DNA from: Isoetes taiwanensis
Lineage: Eukaryota; Streptophyta; Lycopodiopsida; Isoetales; Isoetaceae
Direction of reading: 5' to 3'
Assembly (NCBI GenBank): GCA_021234155.1
Contig: JAJEKV010000042.1
Coordinates: 2,729,257 to 2,793,256, forward strand
DNA length: 64,000 nucleotides
A program made the position numbers and the translations under genes. Each line of letters begins with the position of its first letter. Positions within the stretch are counted from its first letter, which is position 1. The notes beneath the pieces are model-generated. The model saw only the letters and a program-made list of their open reading frames with translations, was not told where the DNA came from and made no database searches. Shown here one piece after another: positions 23,738-34,983 of this stretch.

Positions 23738-24710
23738 ACACTTAGGAGGCATTCTGCCGCGTCCACCACTAGCATCGTGCCACGTGGCACTGTTTCAAAC
23801 CAAGAAAGTTCACAGAAATTTTTTTACTTCGACATCTTCTTCTCCGACGGCTTCCACCGCGACTCTGCTCCGACCAGCTCCTACTACGGCACCTTTACCC
23901 TTCATTCCGTAAACCACGAGTACCCCGTGGTTTCCGCTTTTTTTCCTGTATTTTTATTTCTAGGTAATTTCTGGGTTTCCCATTCTAAGCGGCTTCGGGC
24001 CAAAGCTTTCAAACCTAGGCTATCAAACCTCTTCAACCCGTGACAAGTTATGGCTATGGCGGCGACATCGAGATAAGTATGGCAAAGATTCATTTGGGCA
24101 TTTTTTCTTTCTGGTAGCGAGAATCCGACTTCTTCATCGCTTCCTAATGGCGTGGACCCAATCCTTACGCAGATCGACAGCAACATGCTTAGAAGCGGGG
24201 GTTTTGTTGAGGGCGTCACGCTCACCGCTTTCCATCGCTGCGGAGCATCGCTGCCGCCATCAGCGAGCGCCCTTTTCTGAGCATGAGCATGATTCTTGCA
24301 TGAAGCGGATTCTGCGGAAAGAGCATGAAAGCGATTCTTGGCGAGCGGCGGAATGCTTTCTGCTTTTTGCAGAAATTGGTTAGCTGGCGTGGACAAATTC
24401 AGGAAACCGCGGGTTACCGTATTGCTTCACGTTAAGGAGCGTTCCACCAATCGGTGGCTTCGGTGGGAACGGTACATTGCAGGAAAACCCGCGGGTACCG
24501 CATGAAACTGCGTTTAAGGAGCGTTCCACCAATCGGTGGCTTCGGTGGGAAGCCGGTGGCGGCACCGCCGATTCCACGGAAACCTCTTGGTGGAACGTTT
24601 CCCCTAACCCTGAAAAGCATTTAGCATTCTTGAGCATTTACCCAGCATTCTAGAGCATTTACTCAGCATTCCGATCATTTTTACTCCTGGCAGAATGCTT
24701 CCTAAGTGTT
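23738..24710. mobile_element. Non-autonomous TIR element A (~1 kb)
   Basis: Ends are ACACTTAGGAGGCATTCTGC (23738-23757) and its inverted partner GCAGAATGCTTCCTAAGTGT (24690-24709), one of whose differences is GG/AG. The left ~85 bp also matches, inverted, the right end of the 248-bp element at 37642-37889 (shared words GCCACGTGGCA and TTTCAAACCAAGAA). No transposase is present. The interior holds repeated GCATTC words and an 80-bp tandem duplication. Confidence 0.6.
24401..24554 (+). repeat. 80-bp tandem duplication
   Basis: Two units start AGGAAA-CCGCGGGT at 24401 and 24481. Each contains GCGTTCCACCAATCGGTGGC, which is itself partly palindromic (CCACCAATCGGTGG). Confidence 0.8.
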
Positions 24711-24722
24711 TCCACGTTACAA

Positions 24723-24835
24723 GAATGGCAATCTACTTGCCATTCCTGGGATGGAAACAGGGCGACGCTCCTGGGATGTCAACAGGGCTCCGCGCTTCGC
24801 GCTCCATCCCAGGAATGGCAAGTAGATTGCCATTC
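24723..24835. repeat. Perfect 32-bp inverted repeat (hairpin)
   Basis: The arm at 24723-24754 (GAATGGCAATCTACTTGCCATT...) is exactly complementary to 24804-24835, with a 49-nt spacer. The arms include a smaller palindrome GGCAATCTACTTGCC. Related words flank the ends of elements A and B, so this may be a nested element of the same family. Confidence 0.85.
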
Positions 24836-25400
24836 CTCTATACATAAATAACTTTACTGATGAAACATCTAAGTAACTAGAGGGGAAATAAACCGAGACT
24901 GGTTAGTAGAGGTGAAGATCCATGAATCCTCAATTGAAATCGTATGGGACACCTCTGCACCAAACAACATTACCGAACTGAAACAATTAAATAGCTAAAG
25001 GAGCTAAAAAAGAAGGATATCAATCGAGACTCCATTAGTAAGGGCCCATCTCCATTAGGCTCTTTTTGGGGCGTTCCTGTGCCACATGGCAATTCCGGCT
25101 GCATTATTTCCCGTTCCTATTAGTTTTACAGGAACTGAATTAGGATGACATGGCACAGGATCCGGCAAAATTTTGCAAATCAAGATCAAAATGAAGACGC
25201 TTTGTTCTAAAGGTATTCATTTGATTTCTAAAGAACACGACATAAGTTTTAGATGCTCAAGGGAGGGAAGATTAGATGATGTGAGCAATCTAAATGCAAA
25301 CATGGAAGAAGACCTTTTTCCCTAATTGGCACGCCCTAAAGCGAGAGAAATCAGACTTATGGGATCTTTGTTATGACTTTCCGATGATGATCATGAAATG
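24836..25400. other. Spacer, no gene seen
   Basis: AT-rich. A small inverted repeat TCCTGTGCCA / TGGCACAGGA lies at about 25076 and 25154. Confidence 0.45.
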
Positions 25401-25820
25401 GTTCAACTAAGATTCTAGAAGGCAAAGAATAAAAATTTATTCATAAGCGTAAGTAAATATTATTGGAAATATCCCACCAAAGCACACATGAAGAGAAGAA
25501 TTTCTCCTACAAGATTCAAGAACAAGAATAATCAAAGAAGATTAGAAGATGTAGGAAGGACGAGAAAATCGAGATATGAAGCCGTTTCTGGATCATGGGT
25601 GCGAAGTTGTTGGTTTGAGGGAGGGTGTTAGAATATAACAACCCTGCCAACTCAGCATGTAATATGATATGGCATCCATGTAGGCAAAGAGTCATGTCTG
25701 TTATGAAGAGTCGTGTCTAAATCTATATGAAGCTACGTGAGAGGCTTGTACTCACGATTTTCCTATTTCTATTCAATATACTATTTGCATTGTATTCATG
25801 TGTTGATTCCTAAACTTAAG
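25401..25820 (+). mobile_element. Copia-like 3' end: polypurine tract and short LTR
   Basis: GGTTTGAGGGAGGG (about 25612-25625) is followed by TGTTAGAATATAACAACCC, the usual transition from polypurine tract to LTR in plant Copia elements. The LTR body has a TGTATTCATG-like 3' part and probably ends near 25815. No coding remains are legible upstream. Confidence 0.45.
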
Positions 25821-26496
25821 AGTTTTTGCTCGCAATGGGCTATTTATGTAGGATTTATGGACCAAACAAAGCTAAATAGCGACAGAATCTATATTATTGC
25901 ATCTGGAATTGGGTGAAACAATAAAAAGCAATATACTAAATTTGTAAGCCCATGATGACCATAATGTACGGAGTTCTAGCGAACTGTATTGAAAATAGTG
26001 ATTTATATATGTACGAGTTGATCGACAAATAATTTGATCCACTCAACAACAAATTAAAACATGTTTTAATTTCTTTCTTCGCAGTGGGTACCAGTGGGTA
26101 CCGCTTTCCTGTTTATTTGCAAATGATTCGTTAGTTCCAGAGCACAGAAAACAAGAATCGGAATTTGCAGCTAGATAAGCTATACCTCTGTTAGAATAGC
26201 CGCTCACAAATCTTTTGTCCAAGAATGTGGATGAATGGCAATCGACTACCGAGGGTACCTCTATAACATAACCTAAAAAACAATAAAACATTTTAGATTT
26301 TGATAGCTACTAAAGCAAGTTTTGTTACGTGGTTGAATCTCTTGGAGACTCAAGGAAGATTATGACAAGATGCATGGTCAGGAAGTCCTCAACATTGTGC
26401 TATCTTCATTTTTCTCTAGATTTTTTTTGGTATTAAGTTGGCGGAGCTTTAAGCTTCTCTTCCTAACTTCTTCAGGTCACTCAATTTTGAATATCA
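25821..26496. other. Spacer downstream of the threonine aldolase gene
   Basis: No gene. The 3'UTR of the minus-strand aldolase gene should lie in about 26250-26496. Confidence 0.45.
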
Positions 26497-29242
26497 TCAG
26501 ATGCACAGAATTGACGAGTGGTTCACCTGAAAACATTCAAGAACGTAATGGACATCATCCTCAGATATCTGATGATGTGTGACAAGACGGATTCTGCAAA
26601 ATATTAACAAAATTTTAAGCATAGGATAATACTGCTCTCAATCTCTGCAGGAAAACTCTGCTGTTTATTATTCCTTTCAAATTAGAGCTTGCATAAAAAT
26701 ATTTCTGTATTCATGTTTTTACTCCAATAAAGAAATACGTACGTGGTTTCCCCAACAGACATTGCAAGTATACCAAACTCTTTGATAGCTTCACAAAGTT
26801 CGTCCGCCCCAAGAGTAGAGCCACTTGTCAAATCAACGTTAACCTGATTTTGGAAGGCACAGTTAGTGAAATATTCATGTACTTGGGCACTTATCAAGCT
26901 CTCATGGACTATAGCTCACACACAATATTTGTCTCCACAGTTGTAAGATCAACATGGAGGCCTTTAATAGTGTTTAACCCCTCTGCATGCAAGCTAACAA
27001 TACATAAATGACCTGCATAAAGAGGCGTGTATGCAGACAATTGCATAAGGACACTACTACCAAATGCAATCACCTGCAAGTAGCCGGGCATTTCGGTGGT
27101 CAGTCTCCAGTGTCCCAACCACGTCTTCAAGTGCAACAATACCAGCTGCAGCCAATATACCTACCTGCCGCATTCCTCCACCGAGGGCTTTTCGTAGTTT
27201 TTTGGCCTGCAAAACAAGCTCTCAAGCATAGCAAGATGAAGAAGAGAATAAGCTTGCTAAGAAACTTTTAGTAAAAGATGAGAGAAATGATGTAGAAGGC
27301 AATGGTTGACAATAAATAGTGATAATGACCTTCAAAATAAATTCCTGAGAACCAACTATTACAGTCCCAACTGGTGCTCCTAAACCTTTTGAAATACAAA
27401 CCTGCAAGGAATAGTAAACGACTATCAAAATCAAATAGAGATAAGATATTAAATGTGCACCTGAATTATCTCGTACCTACAAAAGAGTGGCAAACATACA
27501 CTCTTATACATAAAGGAAAGATAAATATAATGCAAAGATAGTGTAACTATGTTCAACCAATCTTGTAAGGGAATGTGGCAAAGCCATGACATGGGACAGG
27601 AGACCCAGCGAAACATTTTGAGTACATGCACAAACAACAGTAGCATCGGCATGCTTCATATCAGTTGGCATTTGTTGTACCCATTAGGCAAACGTCATGG
27701 AGCATGAGATGGAACTACAAGAATTTTCTAGACAGCATTCCAAAGCTAACCTACTACCAGTATAGGAAAAAAATATATATCTTTGTGGATCATATGCAAT
27801 GCCACCTGGACACATAAGAATGTCGCACTTTCTGTGGGTCTTTCCATAAAAGCAACATAGTGATTAGAAGCAAGCTGTGGTGACAACAACCCCCCCCCAA
27901 ACCAAAAAAAAAAAACTTGTCAAGTTTTATTCTTACCACCTAATTGGTACTCATTCAAATCGAGATTCCTGTTAATGCATGAAGCATGCTAGTTGCAGAT
28001 TGGATTTACTTACAGAAACTGAATCGGCAGAAGAGACCAGCTTTTCTGGAGGAATGCCAAGAGCCTGAAATGTACTTCCCATTAAAATTAAGTTCATGGT
28101 GATTTTCATTCAAAAACAAACAGGAGAAATATTCCAGCATCAGTGCCAACATATCTAAGGATCCAACACGTGCAAAAAATGTAAACGCTTGGAAGTTCTT
28201 TTAGATGATCTTACAGTTGCTGCATTGAAAATTCGAGCACCATCAATATGCAGCTTCAGACCATAGCACTTGGCCAGCTGACCTATTTTGTTTGTATATT
28301 CTGCTGATATGCATCTGCCTCCACACCTTAAGGAAAAATATACGTAAAACAGGATCACAAGACTGGCGGTCTCTCAGTGAAACACAAGGCACATTAAAAC
28401 TTAGAAAGATCTATCACAATGTCACATACAGTGTTAACTTTTGCTACCACATCATATGTTTTTGAGAAGATTCTCACTACAGCCTAGTAACTTTATCCGT
28501 AGAATTCACATTTGACTCACAGGCTGTGTGTATTTTCAATGCAAATTAAACGAGTTGTTGGATAACAATCATCATCAGGTGGCCGGATTGCTGCTTCCAC
28601 TTCTCTTAAATCCATAGTTCCATCAGGCTTGTTTGGGACAGTTCTCGGATGTACACCACCAAGGGTTGATATACCTCCTTGCTCATAAACATGGATATGA
28701 CTTTCTGAACCCAAAATGACCTCACTGCCCCGCACCTACAAAACTCAACACAGTCCAAAGCTTAAGCGATACCATTTAGAAATCCTATTTTGAATGCGAA
28801 TTCATTATCCATATTATTTCTGTCTATTGAGAATAAACTACAAAAAAACTGCAGATCAGGTTGAATATTAAGCGGTGACAGTATCCAGAAAACATTAACT
28901 TGTTGCCTTATGCATGCATGTTAAAACAGCTTAAAATGCTGGATTCCATGAAGCAAGAAAGAAACTGAATCATGTAAGTACCTCACAATGAACAAGCACA
29001 CAAATAAGGTTACCCATGGTACCGGAAGGAACAAACAAGCCAGCTTCTTTTCCAAAAACCTTGGCCATTTTTTGTTGAAGAGCAGCAGCTGTAGGATCCT
29101 CCCCCAAAACGTCATCATCAACTTCGGCAGCAGCCATGGCAGCTCGCATAGCCGGTGTAGGTTTAGTAACCGTATCAGACCTCAAATCCACGATCCTAGT
29201 TCCGATGCCGGAATTGATTTTGCAAGGCATGGCCCCATCCAT
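26497..29242 (-). CDS. L-threonine aldolase (PLP-dependent), nine exons
   Basis: Cleaves L-threonine / L-allo-threonine to glycine and acetaldehyde in the cytosol. Exons (minus strand): 28982-29242, 28521-28735, 28215-28326, 28014-28064, 27330-27401, 27074-27206, 26924-26982, 26743-26843, 26497-26593. All introns are GT-AG, and the exons sum to 1101 nt, 366 codons plus stop, close to the ~358 aa of the Arabidopsis enzyme. Hallmarks in order: [11 protein letters not shown] near the N-terminus, SGTMGNL, ENTHSL-CGG across intron 2, [15 protein letters not shown], then SKGLGAPVG, whose Lys (about residue 218) is the PLP Schiff-base lysine, then LGGGMRQVG and a C-terminal RLVTHHQIS. No stop or frameshift, so it is very likely functional. 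Start: the first in-frame ATG (MDGAMPCK), with no transit peptide visible. A donor-like site after CFQ allows a slightly different C-terminus. Confidence 0.95.
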
Positions 29243-30512
29243 AGCCGCCAGAATGTTTTGTCACTTTTTCCACCTTTTTAGTGGGGTTGATGCAGGATAA
29301 AATCTGCCATTTAAAATAGCGATAAATTTCTTGTCAAGAATGTCATGGTGTGCATGTTCCCTTTTCATCCCCCTCGGATCATATCCTTGTTGTGTGGTCC
29401 ACATTCAAAATAGGAAAAGTGATGAATTATGTCCCATCTTTTAATCCTAAAGAACAGATCACCCAGTGTCACGTGACATTTTTGCTTTCCATGATGAATT
29501 AGGGGAGGGTGACCTTCCTCCGTTAAAAAACCATTATTGGCGTTTTTGGCGCCCGTTATATGCCATTTTTTTTCCTCATTTCGGCCTACCACTGAACCTT
29601 CATCCGACCAGCATATTTCCTCTGTCGGACGCTCCAGAAGCAGCTCAGAAGCAGCTCCAGAAGTGGAATCGATTGGAGAACGCGGCTCCGGGCAAGGGAC
29701 GGTCACTCAGCCTGTCAAAAACAAGTATTTTGCCTTCCTTCTTTCTTTCTTTTGTAGCAATTTTGAGTTTCTTTATCTTGATAGGACATATAATTTAGGA
29801 TTTCGCATGCTTTGAGCCGAATTTTAGACTTGTGCCCCAAACTTCATCCTTGCTTTGCTACTTGTTTGTCTGGAATTGCATGCTTATAGCTGACTGCTGG
29901 ATCTGAGTACATGCAAAGCAAGATAAATGTTCCGATATGGATTGTAGATACATAACACAGGTTTTGAGTGGCATCAAGGAGAAAAATGATGTTAGCCAAA
30001 GTAACTATCGTTGAGGTGTCAAAGGTAATGTGTTCAAGACAGCAAGCATGTAAAGAAGAAGTTGGAAGGTAAGCTTTAGGCTGCTGGTGGGGTAAGATCA
30101 TTATTGCTGCAGGGTGAGTCAAACACACAATGCAATGATTACACAACGTATGGTGAAATGGTAAGCATACTGTGGTTGCCCAATAACTCCTGGGTCAATT
30201 AAGAACAGTATGCATTAAATTTTGTTGTGGATGAGCATAAAAGAATTTTGTTGAGGCTCGGTTACATAAAAGAATTAAGGCTTACATGGAAGAATCAAGG
30301 CTTGCCGAAACAAGTTATACCAGGGTCTTGGGTGTTAAATTTTGGTATGGATGAGCATGAAGTAGACAGTCAGCTTTATAGAAGAATCAGTGGAATGGTG
30401 AGGTTTAATTCTTTGTAGATGTTTTTTTTGGAGATGGATCGAATCATAAAAGTTAGATATAAAAACAATAAATATGCTTCATAAATGGCTCCACTAATTC
30501 ATAGCTCCCTAT
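29243..30512. other. Spacer, promoter side of the aldolase gene
   Basis: No gene. 29428-29491 is a diverged copy of 37348-37432. A ~30-bp block around TTAAATTTTG-TGTGGATGAGCAT occurs twice (30215 and 30332). Confidence 0.45.
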
Positions 30513-31111
30513 TTTAGCAAATAGCTTTGTGTGCATTAGAGGTAATTTGAGATCTCCTTTTGTCCCCATAAGAATCCACCAATAGAATGAGTACTCTACA
30601 TCAAACTGCAATTAATGCAGCATTAACAACTTCATTGCTGTCATTTTTTCCCTATAACTTTTGATCTACTCATGAAAATGTTGCGGCGTTTGTTGCATTA
30701 GATGCAGAATGAAAAGATCTTTCAAGTGATATATGGTTATGATGTATTTCAATACAAGCCATATGTGTTAACCTTAAAAAATATGGTTTTTTGCTCTTTT
30801 CTTATATATTTACATCCCAAAAGATATAACAATGGGTTGTCATTAGAAAGATCTTGAGGAGACGAATCCATTGCCACAAATAGTGTTCGAATCGGAGTTT
30901 TTGATCAAAAGTTATACTAGAAAAATGACACTGCAAAAGTTAGTTAGAACTGCATTAATTACTGCTGCCACATAATACTGGAATAAAATACACTGGAGCT
31001 CTTCTCTTATTGGACAGTTTAAAAAGCTGATGTGGCTTTTTAAGCATCCCTTAATGGGACAAAATGAGATCTCAAATTACCTCTAATGTGTCTGATAGAG
31101 AACGTGCTAAA
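30513..31111. mobile_element. MITE, ~600 bp
   Basis: Inverted 33-bp arms differ at one position: 30534-30566 (CATTAGAGGTAATTTGAGAT...) and 31056-31088. Similarity extends outward to TTTAGCA at both ends (30513 and 31111) and inward for some tens of bases. There is no coding capacity. No clear target-site duplication is visible, so the ends are approximate. Confidence 0.7.
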
Positions 31112-31257
31112 GGAGATCTTTCATGATCTAGATTGGCATCCTATTTGTTAGCATGCACCTAAAAAAATGCATGATAAGAATGCATGATAAGTAAGAATTC
31201 ATGCTTTTGCATGATGAATAAGATATACTTTTTCTTATATTTCAGATTGCCAAAGAA

Positions 31258-32775
31258 ATGGCCATCAGTAAAAAGAAAGGCCTCGTAAGAAATGGAAAAA
31301 AGAAATCTGTTAGGAAAAGAGAGAGAGGCAGCTGGACAGAGGAACATATGGTTGAGGCTATTAGTAGGATAGAAGACGGTGAGATCACAATTGGAGCAGC
31401 ATCTAGAGAGTACGGAATTCCAAGATCAACTATAAGAGGTTGGCTATATGGCAAGGTTACCCGTAAGAAAGGCCCTGCTCCTCGCATATTGACACTTGAA
31501 GAGGAAAATGATATCGTGAGTTGGTGTTTAGAACGGGCGGAGACAGGTCATGGTGTGACATTAGCACTTCTAAAAGAGAGAGTAGCAGAGGTATGCGCTG
31601 AAAAGCCCACCGCATTCAAGAATGGCACTCCTAGTACCAAGTGGTGGAGAAGCTTTAAGAGAAGGCATCCACAACTTTCACTAAGATCTTGTGAGACACT
31701 AGATGTAGCAAGAGTTAATGCTATTAACAAGAACAATTTGGACTTTTTTTATAATTCTTTAGAGCCTGCACTATCTTTAGTCAAGTTTGATCCAAGAAAG
31801 ATATGGAATTGTGATGAAACCGGAGTTCAAGCGGGCAAGGTTTCAGGGCTGAGAATTATTGCTAGGAAAGGCGCAAGAAATGTATCCGAAACTGTCATGC
31901 GAAATCGAGAATGGGTCACCATTTTATGTTGTTGCAATGCCGCAGGCCATTTGCTACCAAGTTTCTATATTTTCAAGGGCAAAAGAATTAGAGCAAATCA
32001 TATTATGGGCTGCGAGCAAGGAGCATCCATGGCAGTGCAAGAAGAAGCATGGATGACGAAGGACCTCTTCAAGCAATGGGTGAATAATCATTTCGCAAGA
32101 AATGTACCGGGTGGAGTGTCATTGGATAACCCACACTTGTTAATTTTAGATGGGCACGCTAGTCATGTTGATTTTGAGGTGATTGAGGCAGCAAGGAGTA
32201 TAGGCTTGCATCTATTTATCCTTCCACCACATACAAGTCACAAGCTTCAGCCTTTAGATGTATCATGCTATAGCCCATTTAAGACAGCATTCAAAAGAAT
32301 GAGAGCCAAATATATGCTTGTGAATAAGAGAGTTGAACCTAGGAAAGAAGATTTAGCAACAATGATATGGGAAGCTATTCGAGATGCTTTAACACCTCAA
32401 AATATCAAGAGCGGTTTTAGGGCCACGGGGATCCATCCATTCAATAAGCTTGCTGTACAAGCTAATGGGAATGTGACAGTGGCAGCTAATGGGAATGTGA
32501 CAGTGGCAGCAAATGGTATAGGCACAAATACCACAAATACTAATTGTGCAGAAACATCTAATGTTGATGTAACAAATGCTATTAATCTCACCACAAATGA
32601 TCCACATGAAGACCATGTCGACATAGCAGCTAACATCAACTGTGTTCCAACATCTTATGGCTTGTCAAATGCAAACAATTTGCCTACCGTTGGTCTTCCC
32701 GAAGGTATGCATGATGAAGGTAGTTCATTTAGCAATGCAGCTAATGCTGATTTTGAACTAATGTTGATTTTGTAA
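31258..32775 (+). CDS. Pogo/Tigger-like transposase
   Basis: 505-codon open frame without stops. N-terminal lysine-rich stretch, then a pipsqueak-type helix-turn-helix (about residues 24-66, with GAASREYGIPRSTIRGWL), a CENP-B/Tc5-like second DNA-binding region (about 80-150, with WWRSFKRRHPQLSLR), and a DDE_1 endonuclease core. Catalytic acids are D186 in WNCDETG, D298 in LILDGHASH and D334 in LQPLDV, with 35 residues between the last two. All three are present, so the enzyme could have been active recently. The C-terminal part is low-complexity Asn/Ala/Thr sequence with a short tandem repeat (NGNVTVAA twice). A second frame with matching style begins directly after the stop. Confidence 0.88.
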   Translation: MAISKKKGLVRNGKKKSVRKRERGSWTEEHMVEAISRIEDGEITIGAASREYGIPRSTIRGWLYGKVTRKKGPAPRILTLEEENDIVSWCLERAETGHGVTLALLKERVAEVCAEKPTAFKNGTPSTKWWRSFKRRHPQLSLRSCETLDVARVNAINKNNLDFFYNSLEPALSLVKFDPRKIWNCDETGVQAGKVSGLRIIARKGARNVSETVMRNREWVTILCCCNAAGHLLPSFYIFKGKRIRANHIMGCEQGASMAVQEEAWMTKDLFKQWVNNHFARNVPGGVSLDNPHLLILDGHASHVDFEVIEAARSIGLHLFILPPHTSHKLQPLDVSCYSPFKTAFKRMRAKYMLVNKRVEPRKEDLATMIWEAIRDALTPQNIKSGFRATGIHPFNKLAVQANGNVTVAANGNVTVAANGIGTNTTNTNCAETSNVDVTNAINLTTNDPHEDHVDIAANINCVPTSYGLSNANNLPTVGLPEGMHDEGSSFSNAANADFELMLIL

Positions 32776-33616
32776 AGGAGCTGACATTGATGCAAATGCA
32801 AACAATATGTCAACATCTCATATGGCTCAACCAGCGCGTAACATCATTGTAAACATTACCTCTCCTACCAGCAGTCTTGCTGCCCCTGCAAATGGTTCAT
32901 TTCCATTGTCAATTACTTTTATTATCAATGGATTTTCGGCCTCAGCATGTGCTAGTAACATTGATCTTGTACCATCCACCTCTGGAGATGCTCTATTGCA
33001 GCCACAACCTTCACAACCGTCCATCTCTGGAGATGTGCAATTGCAGCCACAACCTGTGCCCCATGTGGCAAAAAGAAGGAAGACATCAGTTAACGTAACA
33101 GGGCTTGTAACTTCTGACGCATTTGTTGCTGCAGCAGATAAGGAGAGGGCTCGAAAACTTGAAGCAGAAAAGGTGAAGTTGCAAAAGGCCGAGGAGAGGA
33201 GAAAAGAGTCAGAAAGGAAACAAATTGCAAAGGAGATGTTACAAAAAGAAGTATTGAAGAGGAAGGAAGAGAGAGAGGCTAAAAGAAGAGCTACCCAATT
33301 GGGTAAACAAATTGGAGCAACATCAGAAGTTGGCACTGCTCAGAGGACACCATTGCCATGTGTTCCTCATGATTTGGTGCATGATTTTGTTGGTAGTGAG
33401 CATACTAATAACAATGAGCGTTATGTGTTAGTAGATGCGAATAGAAGAACTCCTCCAACAAGGCCTATACCATCAAGATTTGGTGATCAAATTTGGTCAA
33501 GAGATTTGTTTCAAGCATACCCAACAGACTCAATGGGAGTCATGGACATGAATTCACATGCATGGGTCAAATATAACCACCTTACAATGAGGCAAGGGAA
33601 AGAAAACAATGCTTAA
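32776..33616 (+). CDS. Coiled-coil continuation ORF of the pogo-like element
   Basis: ORF of 269 codons (ATG at 32807), but the same frame is already open upstream from about 32770 and continues the Asn/Ala-rich style of the transposase tail. A 1-nt frameshift probably split one longer protein of about 780 residues. The product has an S/T/P-rich head, a basic KRRKTS patch, a strongly charged helix (about residues 110-170, Lys/Glu/Arg heptads, likely coiled coil) and a tail with PTRPIPSRFGDQIW. I recognise no enzyme motif. Alternatively it is a separate second ORF of the transposon. Confidence 0.6.
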
Positions 33617-34083
33617 GGTACTAACACGTTCTCTTGTTTATATAATCCCTCATTGGACTCATTCTTTAATATTGTTTTGTGGTGATTGCAGGGTTTACTT
33701 TGCAATTGATTTGATTGTGGAAGAAATTGATAAACATTGTACTTTCTATGGGAATACATTTGATTTGAGACTTGCTGTGTCTTTATGTTTTGGCAAGTGT
33801 GTTTAAGCGTGTCTTTATGTTTTGTATTAAGTGTGTTTTGTATTAAGTGTGCTAGCTGCGCTAAAATTGTCTAGTTTAAACCTAAGCTTGAAGGATCTCT
33901 ACGACTTTAGTGGTATAAAGGCCTTGAGACAGTGGCCTTGAGCATTTTCTTGTAACATTTTCTTGTAACAGTTCATTTCTACTGGATTTCAGGTTGGAGG
34001 TCGATTTACAGGGTTGGAGGTCGATTTACAGGGTTTCAGGTGGTTTCTTATTTCTAAGTGTTGTTTGATTCACCCTTGGCAGT
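33617..34083. other. 3' part of the transposon and spacer
   Basis: A candidate right end lies near 33870, where the complement reads TTTTAGCGC...AGCACACTTA, faintly like the left end at 30513. A 20-bp tandem duplication (GGTTGGAGGTCGATTTACA) lies at 33992-34030. Confidence 0.35.
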
Positions 34084-34362
34084 TGAATCAGGAGCTTGAA
34101 TCGCTCCCAGCTATTGGATCTGATAAAAAAGGCAGGCCTGCCCCTTGCATCTCTATGCAAAGCTACTGGCGAAGTTCCTGCTCAGCCAACAAAGCCTTTC
34201 ATGCAAGAGATTGTTACCAAGTATAACTTGGTTGCTGCTCCCTCTCAAGCCAAGAGCTTTTGGATCAAGAAATTCGTAGTAAGTAGTGCTGAAGGTGACT
34301 GCTCAGAGGTGCCTAATCAGGTAACCAATTCTGCTCAGGAATGCACGTATGGTTCTGTCTGA
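34084..34362 (+). other. Exon-like ORF of unknown identity
   Basis: An open frame translates to a stretch with SQLLDLIKKAGLPLASLCKA and FWIKKF, preceded by an acceptor-like CCTTGGCAG and followed by GTAAGT-type donors. The composition looks coding, but I do not recognise it and it is not part of MLO. It might be a host gene exon isolated by rearrangement. Confidence 0.3.
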
Positions 34363-34983
34363 ATTTCATGTTTGCTTAATTATTGCTGTGGTAGACCAAG
34401 TTTTTGTTCTTGTGGCAGCACAAACATACTTAAAATGATACGTAATAGGCATTAAGGCTGAGCTCTCTTGATCTGCATGCACATATAAAGAAGGGGAATT
34501 AAAAGGGAATAGACTTGGCAATAAAGTACGGGGCATGCAGTTAAATTTCCATGCATTGTATGGACGATGCAACTAATAATGGTATTCAGGTCTGGGATAA
34601 TCCATGCTCTGCAAAAAAGGTTAGGTAATATGGCATAGTTTGCCCAAATAATATGGCATCGAATAGAGCACATACATGACAGGTCTGGCATACTCTAAAC
34701 GATCTGAAAATGACATTGCTGGTTGCGTGGTTTTTTTAAGGCATAGTTAAATAATTTACACATCTTTATTTCTGGCATTCCTTGTTGTCTAGAATGTCTG
34801 AATTATGCTGGAAGTTATTTTATACGGATTAAGGTGTGTTCTATGGGCAATCCAAATACAAAACAGTTTGCTTTTGATTATGTACTAACACTTTCTTTCT
34901 AGATACACTGGTGGAGGAGCTGGGAACTAGAAATCCTAAATGTCGATTATAAATAACCTTTGAGCTATGCTCTGAATGTGCAG

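Noticed and set aside
30150-30215. tRNA-like segment (TGGTGAAATGGTAAGCATAC ... CTGGGTCAATT)
   Set aside because: The D-arm is suggestive, but the T-loop lacks GGTTCGA and I could not form a consistent cloverleaf.
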